Below are positions 44,577 through 53,275 of a stretch of DNA of 64,000 nucleotides, piece by piece. The stretch is from Streptomyces sp. NRRL F-2580 (GTDB taxonomy: Bacteria > Actinomycetota > Actinomycetes > Streptomycetales > Streptomycetaceae). Where the stretch lies: the NCBI RefSeq assembly GCF_000720115.1, contig NZ_JOIR01000014.1, positions 62,001 to 126,000 of the forward strand, given 5' to 3'. Below the pieces are notes generated by a model. It saw nothing but the letters and a program-made list of their open reading frames with translations, was not told the DNA's origin and did not search any database. Position 1 is the stretch's first letter; each line of letters begins with the position of its first letter. The position numbers were made by a program, and so were the translations under genes.

Positions 44577-45227
44577 CTATTGTGCGCCGAGGAGGACGAC
44601 CTCCAGGGTGCGGGGGCCGTGGACGCCCTCCACCCGGTCCAGTTCGATGTCGCTGGTCGCCGAGGGGCCGGAGATCCAGGTCAGGGGGCGGGTGGGGTCG
44701 AGGCGGGCGAGGGCCTGCGGGACGGAGTCGACCAGCTGCTCGGGGACGCGGACCACGCAGACGTGGTGGTCGGGGATCAGGGTGATGCGGCGCCTGCCCT
44801 GGTCCGGGCCACCGTCCAGGACGATCGTGCCGGTCTCGGCGACGGCCAGGGCGCAGCCGGTCACCACGCTGTCGACGGCGTCCAGTTCGTACGGGGTGGA
44901 CTCGGCGCGGTCCTGGACGAGGGCCGCGTCGGCGGCCGCGAGCCAGTGCGCGGGCAGGGCGGGCGGGACGAGGACGGTCCGGGCTCCGCGCGCGGCGAGC
45001 AGCCGGGCGAGGAGCGCCGGGAGGCCGGCCCCGTCGGTGCGGTGGACCTTCGCCCGGTACTCGGACAGGTGCGCGGCCAGCAGGTCGGCGCTCTCGGCCG
45101 GGGTGCGGTCACCGTGCACGTGGAGGTAGTCGCGCGGGATGTCCCCGAGGGGCTCCGCGCCGGAAGGCCGCTCCGGCTCCGGCAGTGCCCGGCGGATGCG
45201 GGCCAGGATGCGGTCCTTGCTGGTCAC
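44577..45227 (-). CDS. lutC: L-lactate utilisation protein LutC
   Basis: A 216-residue LUD-domain (DUF162) protein from GTG 45227, which overlaps the lutB stop (GTGA). ALAVAETGTIVLDGGP and LIPDHHVCVVRVPEQLVDSV are characteristic, as is the ending ISGPSATSDIELDRVEGVHG. LutC completes the LutABC complex that oxidises L-lactate to pyruvate. It is last in the three-gene operon, all junctions overlapping by four bases. Confidence 0.92.
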   Translation of the reverse strand: MTSKDRILARIRRALPEPERPSGAEPLGDIPRDYLHVHGDRTPAESADLLAAHLSEYRAKVHRTDGAGLPALLARLLAARGARTVLVPPALPAHWLAAADAALVQDRAESTPYELDAVDSVVTGCALAVAETGTIVLDGGPDQGRRRITLIPDHHVCVVRVPEQLVDSVPQALARLDPTRPLTWISGPSATSDIELDRVEGVHGPRTLEVVLLGAQ

Positions 45228-46717
45228 TGCGGGTTCCCCCGTTCTCGGGCCCACCAGTCGCGGAAGGATTCGGCGGGTACGGAGGGCAGCTCGCGGCTGT
45301 CGGTCCAGGCCCGCCCCGGTCCGGGGAGCCGGCGCGGCGCCAGCCGGCGGGCGCGGGCCAGCAGCCGCTCCCCCGCCCGTAGCGCGCCCGGATGGTCCAG
45401 GAGCAGCCGGGCGGCGCGCATGGCGGCCCGCTCGGCGGTGTGGCCGTGGGCCGGGCGGATCCGTACGCGGATGCCGTCCCGGGTCACCGGGCCGCCTTGG
45501 GCCACTCGTTCGCGCAGGTGGACGAGGACCTCGGGGATGTCGATGGCAACCGGGCAGACCTCGTAGCAGGCCCCGCACAGGGTGGACGCGTAGGGCAGCG
45601 AGGCGTCGATCGCGCTGCCCGTGCCGCGCAGTTGGGGGCTGAGGATGGCGCCGATGGGGCCCGGGTAGACGGAGCCGTAGGCGTGGCCGCCGGCGCGTTC
45701 GTAGACCGGGCAGACGTTGAGGCAGGCGGAGCAGCGGATGCAGCGCAGGGCCTGCCGGCCGGTCTCGTCGGCGAGGGTGTCGGTGCGGCCGTTGTCGAGG
45801 AGGACGAGGTGGAAGGCGGAGGGGCCGTCGCCGTTCGCCCCTCTCGAAGGGCCCAGCCCCGTCCACATCGTCGTGTACGGGTTCATCCGCTCGGCCGTCG
45901 AGGAGCGCGGCAGTGTCTGGAGGAAGATCTCCAGGTCCCGGAAGGTCGGGACGACCTTTTCGATGCCCACGACCGAGATCAGGGTCTCGGGCAGGGTCAG
46001 GCACATCCGGCCGTTGCCCTCGGACTCGAAGACGACCAACGTGCCCGTCTCGGCGACCATGAAGTTGGCGCCGGAGACGGCGACCTTGGCGCGCAGGAAC
46101 TTCTCGCGCAGGTGCAGCCGCGCCGCCTCGGCGAGTTCCCGCGGGTCGTCGTCGAGCGGTTCGGGCGCGGGGCGTCCCCAGTTCCCCATCTCGGCGCGGA
46201 AGATGTCGCGGATCTCGGCCCGGTTGCGGTGGATCGCCGGGACCAGGATGTGGGAGGGGCGGTCGTGGCCGAGCTGCACGATGAGTTCGGCGAGGTCGGT
46301 CTCGTACGCGGCGATCCCGGCGGCCTCCAGGGCCTCGTTGAGCCCGATCTCCTGGGTGGCCATCGACTTGACCTTGACGATCTCCCGCTCGCCCGTGGCG
46401 CGGACGAGGTCCGTGACGATCCGGTTGGCCTCGTCCGCGTCGGCGGCCCAGTGGACGGTGCCGCCGGCGGCCGTCACCGCCGCCTCCAACTGCAGCAGGT
46501 AGCGGTCGAGATGGCGCAGCGTGTGGTCCTTGACGGCCTTGCCCGCGGCGCGCAGCCGGTCCCAGTCCGCCAGTTCGGCGACGGCCCGGGCCCGCTTGTC
46601 GCGGATGGTGTGCGTGGCGTTCCGGAGGTTGGCGCGCAGCACCTCGTCCCGTACGGCCTCGCGGGCCGCCCCGGGGAACGCGGGGAAGGCGGGCATGCCC
46701 AGGTGGACTCCGGTCAC
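45224..46717 (-). CDS. lutB: LutB, iron-sulfur L-lactate utilisation protein
   Basis: A 497-residue protein from GTG 46717 (GTGA overlap with lutA). An N-terminal LUD domain (VKVKSMATQEIGLNEALEAA; FMVAETGTLVVFESEGNGR) is followed by two 4Fe-4S ferredoxin motifs, CIRCSACLNVCPVY and CGACYEVCPV (about residues 325-385). LutB is the electron-transferring core of L-lactate oxidation to pyruvate. Length and domain order are normal. Confidence 0.93.
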   Translation of the reverse strand: MTGVHLGMPAFPAFPGAAREAVRDEVLRANLRNATHTIRDKRARAVAELADWDRLRAAGKAVKDHTLRHLDRYLLQLEAAVTAAGGTVHWAADADEANRIVTDLVRATGEREIVKVKSMATQEIGLNEALEAAGIAAYETDLAELIVQLGHDRPSHILVPAIHRNRAEIRDIFRAEMGNWGRPAPEPLDDDPRELAEAARLHLREKFLRAKVAVSGANFMVAETGTLVVFESEGNGRMCLTLPETLISVVGIEKVVPTFRDLEIFLQTLPRSSTAERMNPYTTMWTGLGPSRGANGDGPSAFHLVLLDNGRTDTLADETGRQALRCIRCSACLNVCPVYERAGGHAYGSVYPGPIGAILSPQLRGTGSAIDASLPYASTLCGACYEVCPVAIDIPEVLVHLRERVAQGGPVTRDGIRVRIRPAHGHTAERAAMRAARLLLDHPGALRAGERLLARARRLAPRRLPGPGRAWTDSRELPSVPAESFRDWWARERGNPQ

Positions 46718-47469
46718 GACAGCGGCTCCTCCTCGGTCGCGGCCAGGATCTCCGCGAGGTGCACGGCCCGCAGCGGGGCGTCCGCGCGGCGCAGCAGCCC
46801 GTCGAGGTGGGCGAGGCAGGAGTTGTCCGCCCCGCACAGCACCTGCGCGCCTGTGGCCGCCGCGGCCGTGATCTTGTCGGTGCCCATCGCGGTGGACACG
46901 TCCGGGTTCTTGACGGCGAAGGTGCCGCCGAATCCGCAGCACTCCTCGGCGCCCGGCAGCTCGACCAGTTCCAGGCCCTTGACGGCGGCCAGCAGCCGGC
47001 GCGGCCGGTCCCCGAGTGCAAGACCACGCAGACCGTGACAGGAGGGGTGATAGGTGACGGTGTGTGGGAAGTACGCGCCCACGTCGGTCACCCCGAGCAC
47101 GTCGACCAGGAACTCGGTCAGCTCGTAGACCCGCGGCGCCAGGGACCGCGCCGCCTCCGCCAGCGCGGTGCCGCGTCCCTCCGCCGCCGCCTTCCGGCCG
47201 ATGCGCGGGTAGTGCTCGCGGATCATCGCGGCACAGGAGCCGGAGGGAGTGACCACGTACGGGTAGCCGGCGAAGGCCTCCGCGGTACGCCGGACGAGTG
47301 GTTCGGTCTCGTGCCGGTAGCCGGTGTTGTACTGCGGCTGCCCGCAGCAGCTCTGGGCCGCCGGGAAGTCCACTTCGACGCCGAGGCGCTCCAGCAGACG
47401 TACGACGGCGACGCCGGTCCGCGGGTACAGCGCGTCGTTGACGCAGGTGACGAACAGGGCGACGCGCAT
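46714..47469 (-). CDS. lutA: LutA, cysteine-rich (CCG-domain) L-lactate utilisation protein
   Basis: A 251-residue protein with two CCG domains: FPAAQSCCGQPQYNTGY (about 38-54) and PGAEECCGFGGTFAVKNPDV (about 175-194), which bind an unusual Fe-S cluster as in heterodisulfide-reductase subunits. First gene of lutABC. It is divergent from cobF with only 18 bases between the start codons, so the promoters must overlap coding DNA. Confidence 0.93.
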   Translation of the reverse strand: MRVALFVTCVNDALYPRTGVAVVRLLERLGVEVDFPAAQSCCGQPQYNTGYRHETEPLVRRTAEAFAGYPYVVTPSGSCAAMIREHYPRIGRKAAAEGRGTALAEAARSLAPRVYELTEFLVDVLGVTDVGAYFPHTVTYHPSCHGLRGLALGDRPRRLLAAVKGLELVELPGAEECCGFGGTFAVKNPDVSTAMGTDKITAAAATGAQVLCGADNSCLAHLDGLLRRADAPLRAVHLAEILAATEEEPLS

Positions 47470-47487
47470 GACGGGCAGAATAGCCGG

Positions 47488-48240
47488 GTGAAGAAGTTCT
47501 CAGTGATCGGCATAGGCGCGGGCGACCCGGACCATCTGACCCTCCAGGCGGTCAGGGCGATCGGCGCGGCGGACGCATTCCTCATCCTGGAGAAGGGCGA
47601 GGAGAAGGCGGACCTGACCGGGCTGCGGCGGGCGATGCTCGACGCGCACGCCCGGCCCGGCCACCGGCTGGTGGAGGGCCGCGACCCGGACCGGGACCGG
47701 ACCCCCGCCGACTACACGCCGACGGTGGACGGCTGGCGCAGCGCGCGCGCCGAGATCTTCGAGCGGTTCATCGCGGAGGATCTCGCGGAGGGCGAGACCG
47801 GGGCGTTCCTGGTGTGGGGCGACCCCTCCCTGTACGACTCCACCCTCGCGATCCTCGACGAGGTGCTGGAGCACGGCCGGGTGGCCTTCGAGCACGAGGT
47901 CGTGCCGGGCATCAGCAGCATCTCCGCGCTGCTGGCGCGGCACCGGACCAATCTGAACCGGGTCGGACGCCCGGTCCAGATCACCACCGGGCGCCGGCTC
48001 GCCGAGGGCTGGCCGGACGACGTGGACGACGTGGTCGTGATGCTGGACGCGCGGCACGCCTTCACCGCCCACCTGGACCAGGACCTCTACATCTACTGGG
48101 GGGCCTATGTGGGCACCCCGGACGAGATCCTGGTCTCGGGGAAGCTGGCGGAGGTCGCGGGGCGGATCGAGGAGCTGCGCACCGAGGCCCGCGCCCGCAA
48201 GGGCTGGATCATGGACACGTACCTGCTCAGGCGCGGCTGA
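47488..48240 (+). CDS. cobF: Precorrin-6A synthase (deacetylating), CobF
   Basis: A 250-residue tetrapyrrole methylase. FSVIGIGAGDPDHLTLQAVR (about 4-23) is the SAM-binding loop 1, FLVWGDPSLYDSTLAILDEV (about 109-128) loop 2, and EVVPGISSISALLARHRTN the third conserved block; GWIMDTYLLRRG ends the protein. CobF methylates precorrin-5 at C-1 and releases the C-20 acetyl group in aerobic cobalamin synthesis. No other cob gene is near, as often seen for cobF in Streptomyces. GTG start; weak ribosome site. The 3' end overlaps the convergent aminotransferase gene by 14 bases. Confidence 0.9.
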   Translation: MKKFSVIGIGAGDPDHLTLQAVRAIGAADAFLILEKGEEKADLTGLRRAMLDAHARPGHRLVEGRDPDRDRTPADYTPTVDGWRSARAEIFERFIAEDLAEGETGAFLVWGDPSLYDSTLAILDEVLEHGRVAFEHEVVPGISSISALLARHRTNLNRVGRPVQITTGRRLAEGWPDDVDDVVVMLDARHAFTAHLDQDLYIYWGAYVGTPDEILVSGKLAEVAGRIEELRTEARARKGWIMDTYLLRRG

Positions 48241-49423
48241 CGGCCCGCCCGAGGTACTCGGGCAGGGCGGCGGCGAGGCGGGCGTACTCCCCGGGCCGGT
48301 TGTAGATCTGCCCGCAGACGCGGATGCCGCCGCCGCCCTGCCGGGGCCAGATCAGCACGCGCACGCGCAGCCGTGCCGCGAGCTCCTCGCGCAGGGCGCG
48401 GGCGCCGTCCGGGGTCTCGGCGACGCCGGGCGGCAGCAGCAGGGCGCGCATGGCGAGGCCGTCGGTGTGCGGGAGGGGCGTGAGCCCGGGGATGTCGGCG
48501 AGCAGCGCCGCGCCGTGGGCGGCGAGGGCGCTGTTGTGGGCCCGGACCTTGGCCGCGTCGAGGCGTTCGATCAGGTCCAGTCCGTCGGGGGCGGCGAGCC
48601 AGCCGGTGTAGTCGGCGGTGGCGCGGTTCTCGACGGAGCGAGGGAAGCCGTGGTGGTCCTCCCAGGACGGTACGAGCGCGCGGACGCGGGGGCGGTGCTG
48701 CGGTGCGACGGCGAGGACCGCGCTGCCGGAAGGTGCGTAGCCCCACTTGTGGAGGTTGCCGAACCAGAAGTCGGCGCCGCCGGCGAGGGGGTGGGCGAGC
48801 ATGCCGGGGGCGTGCGCGCCGTCGACGACGGTGGTGACCCCGCGCTCCCGCAGGTCGGCGAGGAGCCGGGGGGAGGCGATGATCCGGGCGGTGGGCGAGC
48901 TGATGTGGTCGAGCACGGCCACCCGCGTACGGGGCGTCAGCGCGGCCAGCACGGTCTCGCGTACGGCGTCCTCGTCGGGCAGGTGGGGATCGAGGGCGAC
49001 GGTGGTGACCGGGGCGCGGCGGGCGGCGGCCGCGACGACGGTGCCGTAGCCGTGGTCGGTCACCAGGATCTCGTCGCCGTCGGCGAGCGGGACCGCGTCG
49101 AGGGCGAGGTTGGCGCCTTCGGTGGCGTTGGAGACGAACGCGAGCCCGTCGGGGTCGGCGGCCAAGTGCGCGGCGATCCGGGCGCGGGCCGCGGCGAGGC
49201 GGTCCGGGACGGAGAGGAAGAAGGCGTCGGGATCGGCGTGTGCCTCGGCGCGGAGCGCGGCCTGGGTCTCCTGGACGGGCAGGGGGACGGCTCCGAAGGA
49301 GCCGTGGTTCAGGTGGGCGACGCGGGGGTCCAGGCGGAACAGGGCGGGCCCGCCGGGGAACCCGGCGGGGTGCCCTGCGGGCGGCTCGGCGGGGGAAGGG
49401 GCTGAGCGGGTCGGCTCGGGCAT
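48227..49423 (-). CDS. Class V aminotransferase (isopenicillin-N-epimerase-like)
   Basis: A 398-residue PLP enzyme. VAHLNHGSFGAVPLPVQETQ (about 35-54) is the N-terminal motif of the isopenicillin N epimerase/cysteine desulfurase-like branch. FVSNATEGANLAL binds PLP phosphate, TVVDGAHAPGM holds the Asp that contacts the ring N, and NLHKWGYAPSGS has the Schiff-base lysine. No desulfurase active-site Cys loop is evident. It could epimerise or transaminate an amino acid, substrate unknown. Convergent with cobF. Confidence 0.85.
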   Translation of the reverse strand: MPEPTRSAPSPAEPPAGHPAGFPGGPALFRLDPRVAHLNHGSFGAVPLPVQETQAALRAEAHADPDAFFLSVPDRLAAARARIAAHLAADPDGLAFVSNATEGANLALDAVPLADGDEILVTDHGYGTVVAAAARRAPVTTVALDPHLPDEDAVRETVLAALTPRTRVAVLDHISSPTARIIASPRLLADLRERGVTTVVDGAHAPGMLAHPLAGGADFWFGNLHKWGYAPSGSAVLAVAPQHRPRVRALVPSWEDHHGFPRSVENRATADYTGWLAAPDGLDLIERLDAAKVRAHNSALAAHGAALLADIPGLTPLPHTDGLAMRALLLPPGVAETPDGARALREELAARLRVRVLIWPRQGGGGIRVCGQIYNRPGEYARLAAALPEYLGRAVSRA

Positions 49424-49525
49424 GCGACCTCCGGGTGTGCGGCGCGGGTGCCGCCCGGATCATCTCCCGGCGGCCGCCGCGGCCGGTAGACCGCCACCGA
49501 CGGGCCGCGCTGCCGCGCCGGCCCC

Positions 49526-49570
49526 GGGGGCTCCGCCCCAGACCCTCCCCCAGACTCCGTCCGGGGGGAC
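49526..49570. terminator. GC-rich palindromic repeat between aminotransferase and GH71 genes
   Basis: GGGGGCTCCGCCCC at 49526-49539, followed by a second G/C hairpin (CTCCCCC...GGGGGGAC), resembles the intergenic GGGGCTCCGCCCC element scattered through Streptomyces genomes. Position between the end of the glucanase gene and the next gene on the same strand suggests transcription termination. Confidence 0.5.
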
Positions 49571-49607
49571 CCCCATGCCTCAAACGCCGGCAGGGCTGAG
49601 ATGCCGC

Positions 49608-51404
49608 CTACGGCTCGCGGCCGCTCGTCGCCGCGTAGTACTGGAGGTCCTGGACCTCCACCGTGGGGTCCACCCGGTACGGCAGGTCGACCTTCGCCGT
49701 GGCCTCGCCTTCGCGGACGGTCTGCGCCGAGGTGGTGCCCGCCTTCAGCGGCAGCAGCCGGGAGTGGATCCCGGCGGGCGCCTCGTGGCTGCCCCTCACG
49801 GATCCGACGGTCGTACGGACGACGGCGGGCCCGGAGAGGAAGCTGAGCACCTCCACCGCGTCCCGGGGCGGGGCGCTCCCCTTGCGCAGCGACATCACCA
49901 GTGACTGGTCGCCCGTCGGGTCGGCGTTCGCGAACTGGGTGCGCGCGGTGAGGTACAGGGTGTCCCGGACGATCTTCGGCCAGCTGCCCGTCTTGAACCG
50001 GGTCAGGTAGTACGAGCTCAGGTCCAGGTAGGCGTACCCGTTGTGCAGGGAGGGTGCGAACTGGCTGCCCTCCGAGTAGTCGTTCCAGGTGGTGAGCTGC
50101 ACCCAGTCCGCGCCGTCCTCGATGGCGTGCGTCCAGGTGGAGCGGAGGGTGGCGGTGTTGCCGGCCTCGTCGTAGATGCCCTGGTTGGGGCGGGCGTCCT
50201 GGACCGACACGGGCTGCATCCAGATCTTGCCCATGCCGTGGGCCCGCTGCACGTCGCGCGTGGAGCTCTCCTGGCCGACGTAGCTGCGGCTGCCCCACTC
50301 GGAGAACCCATGGCTGATCGGGGCGAACTCGCCGCTGTGGGCGCCGAAGTCGAGGAAGAGCGGGACGAAGGCGGTACGGATGCCGTGTTCGGACTTGAGG
50401 GCCCCGATCACCTCGGTCCACCAGGCGACGTTCTTCGCCTCCGCCTTGAAGGGGGAGACGACGAGCCGGCCGTCGGGGAGCCGGTGCGCGGCGGGGGCGT
50501 CGGCGAGCGTGGCGATCGCCTTCGCGAGCTCGCGGGGGTCGTCGGTCTTCAGCGAGGTCATGTCCGGCATCAGCATGATCTTGAATGCCGGATCCACCGA
50601 ACGGGCCGCGGCCATCAGCAGGTTGGAACGGTCCCAGTTCTTGCCGGACAGGGAGAGCAGGTCGAGGGTGAAGCCGTCGATGCCCGCCGCGCGGGCCGTG
50701 CGCACCTCCTGCTGGAGGTTGGCGTACTCCCAGTCGCCGCTCTTCGGCGCCACGGGCAGGGGCCGGTCGCGCAGCAGGCCGCCGTACTTGCCGTGCTTCC
50801 CGCTCTCGCCGTCGGGGTCGAGGTAGTTGCGGGTGTAGTAGTCGTTGTCCGCACTCGTGTTGTCGAGGGAGAGCGGGTACGGGGTGAAGTAGTGGGCGAA
50901 CACCAGCTTCTTGCCCGCTTCGCCGGAGCGCAGGGCGGCCGGCTGCGGCATGTCGAAGGGCAGGGCGCCGGAGGGGCGCTCGACCCCGGTGTCCACGGCG
51001 CCCTTGGGGTTGCCCTTGGCGGCCGCGCCCTTGGTGGGGGCCGGGGTGCCGGCCGGTGGCGGGGTGGCCGGGCCGGTGGCGTCGGCCGTGGCGCCGCCGG
51101 CGGGATCGGTGGCCCGGGGGACGTCGGCGGGCGGGAGCGGACCGCCTTGTACGGACGTTCCGTTGAGGGGGTCCCAGGCGATGCCGGTGGCCGCGCAGAC
51201 ACCGACCAGGAAGAAGGCGGACAGCAGCAGGGCGAGCAGCGGTCTTCGCCCGCGGAAGACCGGCCGACGGCGGTGCGACGCGGGCCGGGGCGTGCCGGGC
51301 CCGTCGCCGGGCCCGCCGGCCGTGCCGGACGCGCGGGTCGGGCGCCGCCTCCCGCGGCCCCTCCCGTGCCCCGTCCCGTGCCCCGTTCGCCGGTCCGCTG
51401 TCAT
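49608..51404 (-). CDS. Membrane-anchored GH71 family alpha-1,3-glucanase-like protein
   Basis: A 598-residue protein from ATG 51404 (GGGAGGGACC upstream). A basic cytoplasmic leader precedes one membrane helix (about 54-75; LLALLLSAFFLVGVCAAT), then a Pro/Ala/Thr linker. The GH71 domain starts near residue 160: KKLVFAHYFTPYPLSLDN, GIDGFTLDLLSLSG, WVQLTTWNDYSEGSQFAPSL. GH71 enzymes cut alpha-1,3-glucan (mutan/pseudonigeran). A C-terminal beta domain follows. It acts outside the cell, anchored to the membrane, perhaps on fungal walls. No partner gene. Confidence 0.85.
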   Translation of the reverse strand: MTADRRTGHGTGHGRGRGRRRPTRASGTAGGPGDGPGTPRPASHRRRPVFRGRRPLLALLLSAFFLVGVCAATGIAWDPLNGTSVQGGPLPPADVPRATDPAGGATADATGPATPPPAGTPAPTKGAAAKGNPKGAVDTGVERPSGALPFDMPQPAALRSGEAGKKLVFAHYFTPYPLSLDNTSADNDYYTRNYLDPDGESGKHGKYGGLLRDRPLPVAPKSGDWEYANLQQEVRTARAAGIDGFTLDLLSLSGKNWDRSNLLMAAARSVDPAFKIMLMPDMTSLKTDDPRELAKAIATLADAPAAHRLPDGRLVVSPFKAEAKNVAWWTEVIGALKSEHGIRTAFVPLFLDFGAHSGEFAPISHGFSEWGSRSYVGQESSTRDVQRAHGMGKIWMQPVSVQDARPNQGIYDEAGNTATLRSTWTHAIEDGADWVQLTTWNDYSEGSQFAPSLHNGYAYLDLSSYYLTRFKTGSWPKIVRDTLYLTARTQFANADPTGDQSLVMSLRKGSAPPRDAVEVLSFLSGPAVVRTTVGSVRGSHEAPAGIHSRLLPLKAGTTSAQTVREGEATAKVDLPYRVDPTVEVQDLQYYAATSGREP

Positions 51405-51582
51405 GCTGGTCCCTCCCGCGCATATGCCCCGAGCGGGGGCTGCACAGCAGTAGAGCCCATTACCGGCGTGCGGACAACCGTTCCCGAGTGCCCGGGCCCG
51501 GGCACCTACGTCACCCGGACCACCGGAACTACGCCGCCGTGCCGACGCGGGGCGACGCCGGCCGTCGGAGCGGGCGGTCGGG

Positions 51583-53001
51583 TCAGTCGGAGCGGGGGGC
51601 GGCGATGTCGGCGTTCTCCAGGATCCCGATGGCGTCCGGTACCAGGATCGCCACCGAGTGGTAGGAGCTGACCAGGTAGGACATGACCGACTTCTGGTCG
51701 ATGCCCATGCAGCGGACGTTGAGGCCCGGTTCGATCTGCTCGGGGATCGCGGCCGGACGCAGGCCGATGACGCCTCCGTTGTCCTCACCGGTGCGCAGGG
51801 CCAGGATCGAGCTGGTGTGGCCGCCCACGACCGGGATCTTCCCGCACGGCAGCAGCGGGACCCCGCGCCAGGCGGGCACCTGTTTGCCGTGGACCTCCAC
51901 GGTGTCGAGGGCGAGGCCGCGCTTGTTGCACTCGCGCAGGAAGGCGGCGACGGCCTTGGGGTGGGCGAGGAAGAAGGCGGTCCCCCGGCGCATGCTGAGC
52001 AGGTCGTCCATGTCGTCGGGGGTGGGCGGGCCGGACCAGGTGCTGATGCGCTGTCCGTAGTCGGCGTTGTGGAGGAGGCCGAAGTCCCGGTTGTTGAGCA
52101 GTTCGGACTCCTCGCGTTCGCGCATCGCCTGCACCGTCAGGCGCAGTTGCTGCTCGAACTGGTTCATCGGGTCGTTGTAGAGGTCGGCGACCCGGGTGTG
52201 GATCCGCAGCACGGTCTGGGCGAGGCTCAGCTCGTACTCGCGCGGCTGCAGCTCGTAGTCGGCGAAGGTGGCGGGCAGCACGGCCTCGCCCGCGTGGCCG
52301 GAGGCGAGCTCGATGTCGGCCTCGCCCCGCCGGTTGACGGGCCGCCTGCCGTTCTCGACGTACTGCTCCAGGTGGGTCCGCAGGCTGTCCGCGCGGCCCA
52401 GTACCTCCTGGAAGGCGCTCCATCGCAGCACCATGACGGTGCCCGCGGTGGCGGCCCGGACGGAGTACGTCCAGCGCGGGTCGGCCTGGCCGAGCGCGTC
52501 GTCGCCGAGCTGGTCCCCGTCGGCGACCACGCCGAGGAGTTCGCTGCCGCCGTACTTGCCCGACGCCCTCTTCTCGACGCGGCCGTGGGCGATGATGAAC
52601 ACCTCGGCGACGGGGGCGCCCGCCTCGACGAGGACGTCTCCGGCGCGCAGGTCGCGTTTGACGAAGCGCCGGGCCAGCTCCTCCAGTACGGCGGAGTCGG
52701 CGTAGCCCTTGAGGACGGGCAGCTCGGTGAGGGTCGGGGCAAGGATGCGTACGTCGTCCGCACCGGCCTGGACGAAGGAGACCCGGCCGCGCCCGACGGC
52801 GTGGGTCAGCCGGCGGTTGACGCGGTAGGTGCCGGCGCCCAGGTCCACCCAGGGCAGCATGCGCAGCAGCCAGCGCGAGCTGAGGCCCTGCATCTGGGGG
52901 ACGGATTTGGTGGTCGTCGCGAGATTGCGGGCCGCGGCGGTGCTCAGGCTCAGCTGCCGTTCGTCTGCGGGGTCCAGGAGTGGCTGCGCCTCTGCGGTCA
53001 T
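51583..53001 (-). CDS. Family 2B encapsulin shell protein (EshA-like) with cNMP-binding domain
   Basis: A 472-residue protein from ATG 53001 (GGAGGAACC upstream). The N-arm [20 protein letters not shown] and LSSRWLLRMLPWVDLGAGTY are typical of the EshA family, now known as HK97-fold Family 2B encapsulins. Residues about 90-210 are an inserted cyclic-nucleotide-binding domain (GDVLVEAGAPVAEVFIIAHG), whose phosphate cassette is diverged. The HK97 part follows (QTVLRIHTRVADLYNDPMNQ; TSSILALRTGEDNGGVIGL). It should form a 60-subunit shell. The divergent terpene cyclase 275 bases away is the probable cargo. The second copy at 57380 is the closest relative in the window. Confidence 0.88.
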   Translation of the reverse strand: MTAEAQPLLDPADERQLSLSTAAARNLATTTKSVPQMQGLSSRWLLRMLPWVDLGAGTYRVNRRLTHAVGRGRVSFVQAGADDVRILAPTLTELPVLKGYADSAVLEELARRFVKRDLRAGDVLVEAGAPVAEVFIIAHGRVEKRASGKYGGSELLGVVADGDQLGDDALGQADPRWTYSVRAATAGTVMVLRWSAFQEVLGRADSLRTHLEQYVENGRRPVNRRGEADIELASGHAGEAVLPATFADYELQPREYELSLAQTVLRIHTRVADLYNDPMNQFEQQLRLTVQAMREREESELLNNRDFGLLHNADYGQRISTWSGPPTPDDMDDLLSMRRGTAFFLAHPKAVAAFLRECNKRGLALDTVEVHGKQVPAWRGVPLLPCGKIPVVGGHTSSILALRTGEDNGGVIGLRPAAIPEQIEPGLNVRCMGIDQKSVMSYLVSSYHSVAILVPDAIGILENADIAAPRSD

Positions 53002-53098
53002 GCGGGGTTCCTCCCTGCGTCGTTCCACGCGGAGCGTGCTGCACGCTCACCGTGGGGCGCGGGGAGCCGGGCGCGGTAGCGGCGCCGGGCCGGGGGCT

Positions 53099-53194
53099 GT
53101 TGAAAATCCCCGGCGGTTGAAGGCCTGCACGTCTGTGCGAACTCGCGGGCGTGCGTACATCCGTGCAGGATTTCAACGCCGCCGGATCTTCAAC
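53099..53194. promoter_or_regulatory. Divergent promoter region with mirrored GTTGAA-N11-GTTGAA direct repeats
   Basis: Forward GTTGAA occurs at 53099 and 53116. On the reverse strand GTTGAA occurs at 53177-53172 and 53194-53189. Both pairs have exactly 17-bp periodicity, and the intervening 11 bases share TCC-GGCG. The two arms form an imperfect inverted repeat of about 35 bp with a spacer of about 30 bp, each facing one of the divergent genes (encapsulin and cyclase) at roughly 155-171 bases from its start. Same motif at 57095-57117. Probably an operator for a shared regulator. Confidence 0.6.
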
Positions 53195-53275
53195 GGGCGC
53201 ACGGGGCGCCGGACCTACCGCGGTCGGGGGCCGTCCCCGCTCCATGGGTGGGTGTGCCGACCCGCAGGAGGAGCC

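Noticed and set aside
44577..47027. 816-codon frame across lutC, lutB and lutA
   Set aside because: It joins only the lutC frame to out-of-phase lutB/lutA sequence; the GTGA overlaps define three separate genes.
53099..53121. GTTGAA repeats as a -35/-10 promoter pair
   Set aside because: The two hexamers are identical and 17 bp apart start to start, i.e. only 11 bp between them, too short for a promoter; a direct-repeat operator fits better.
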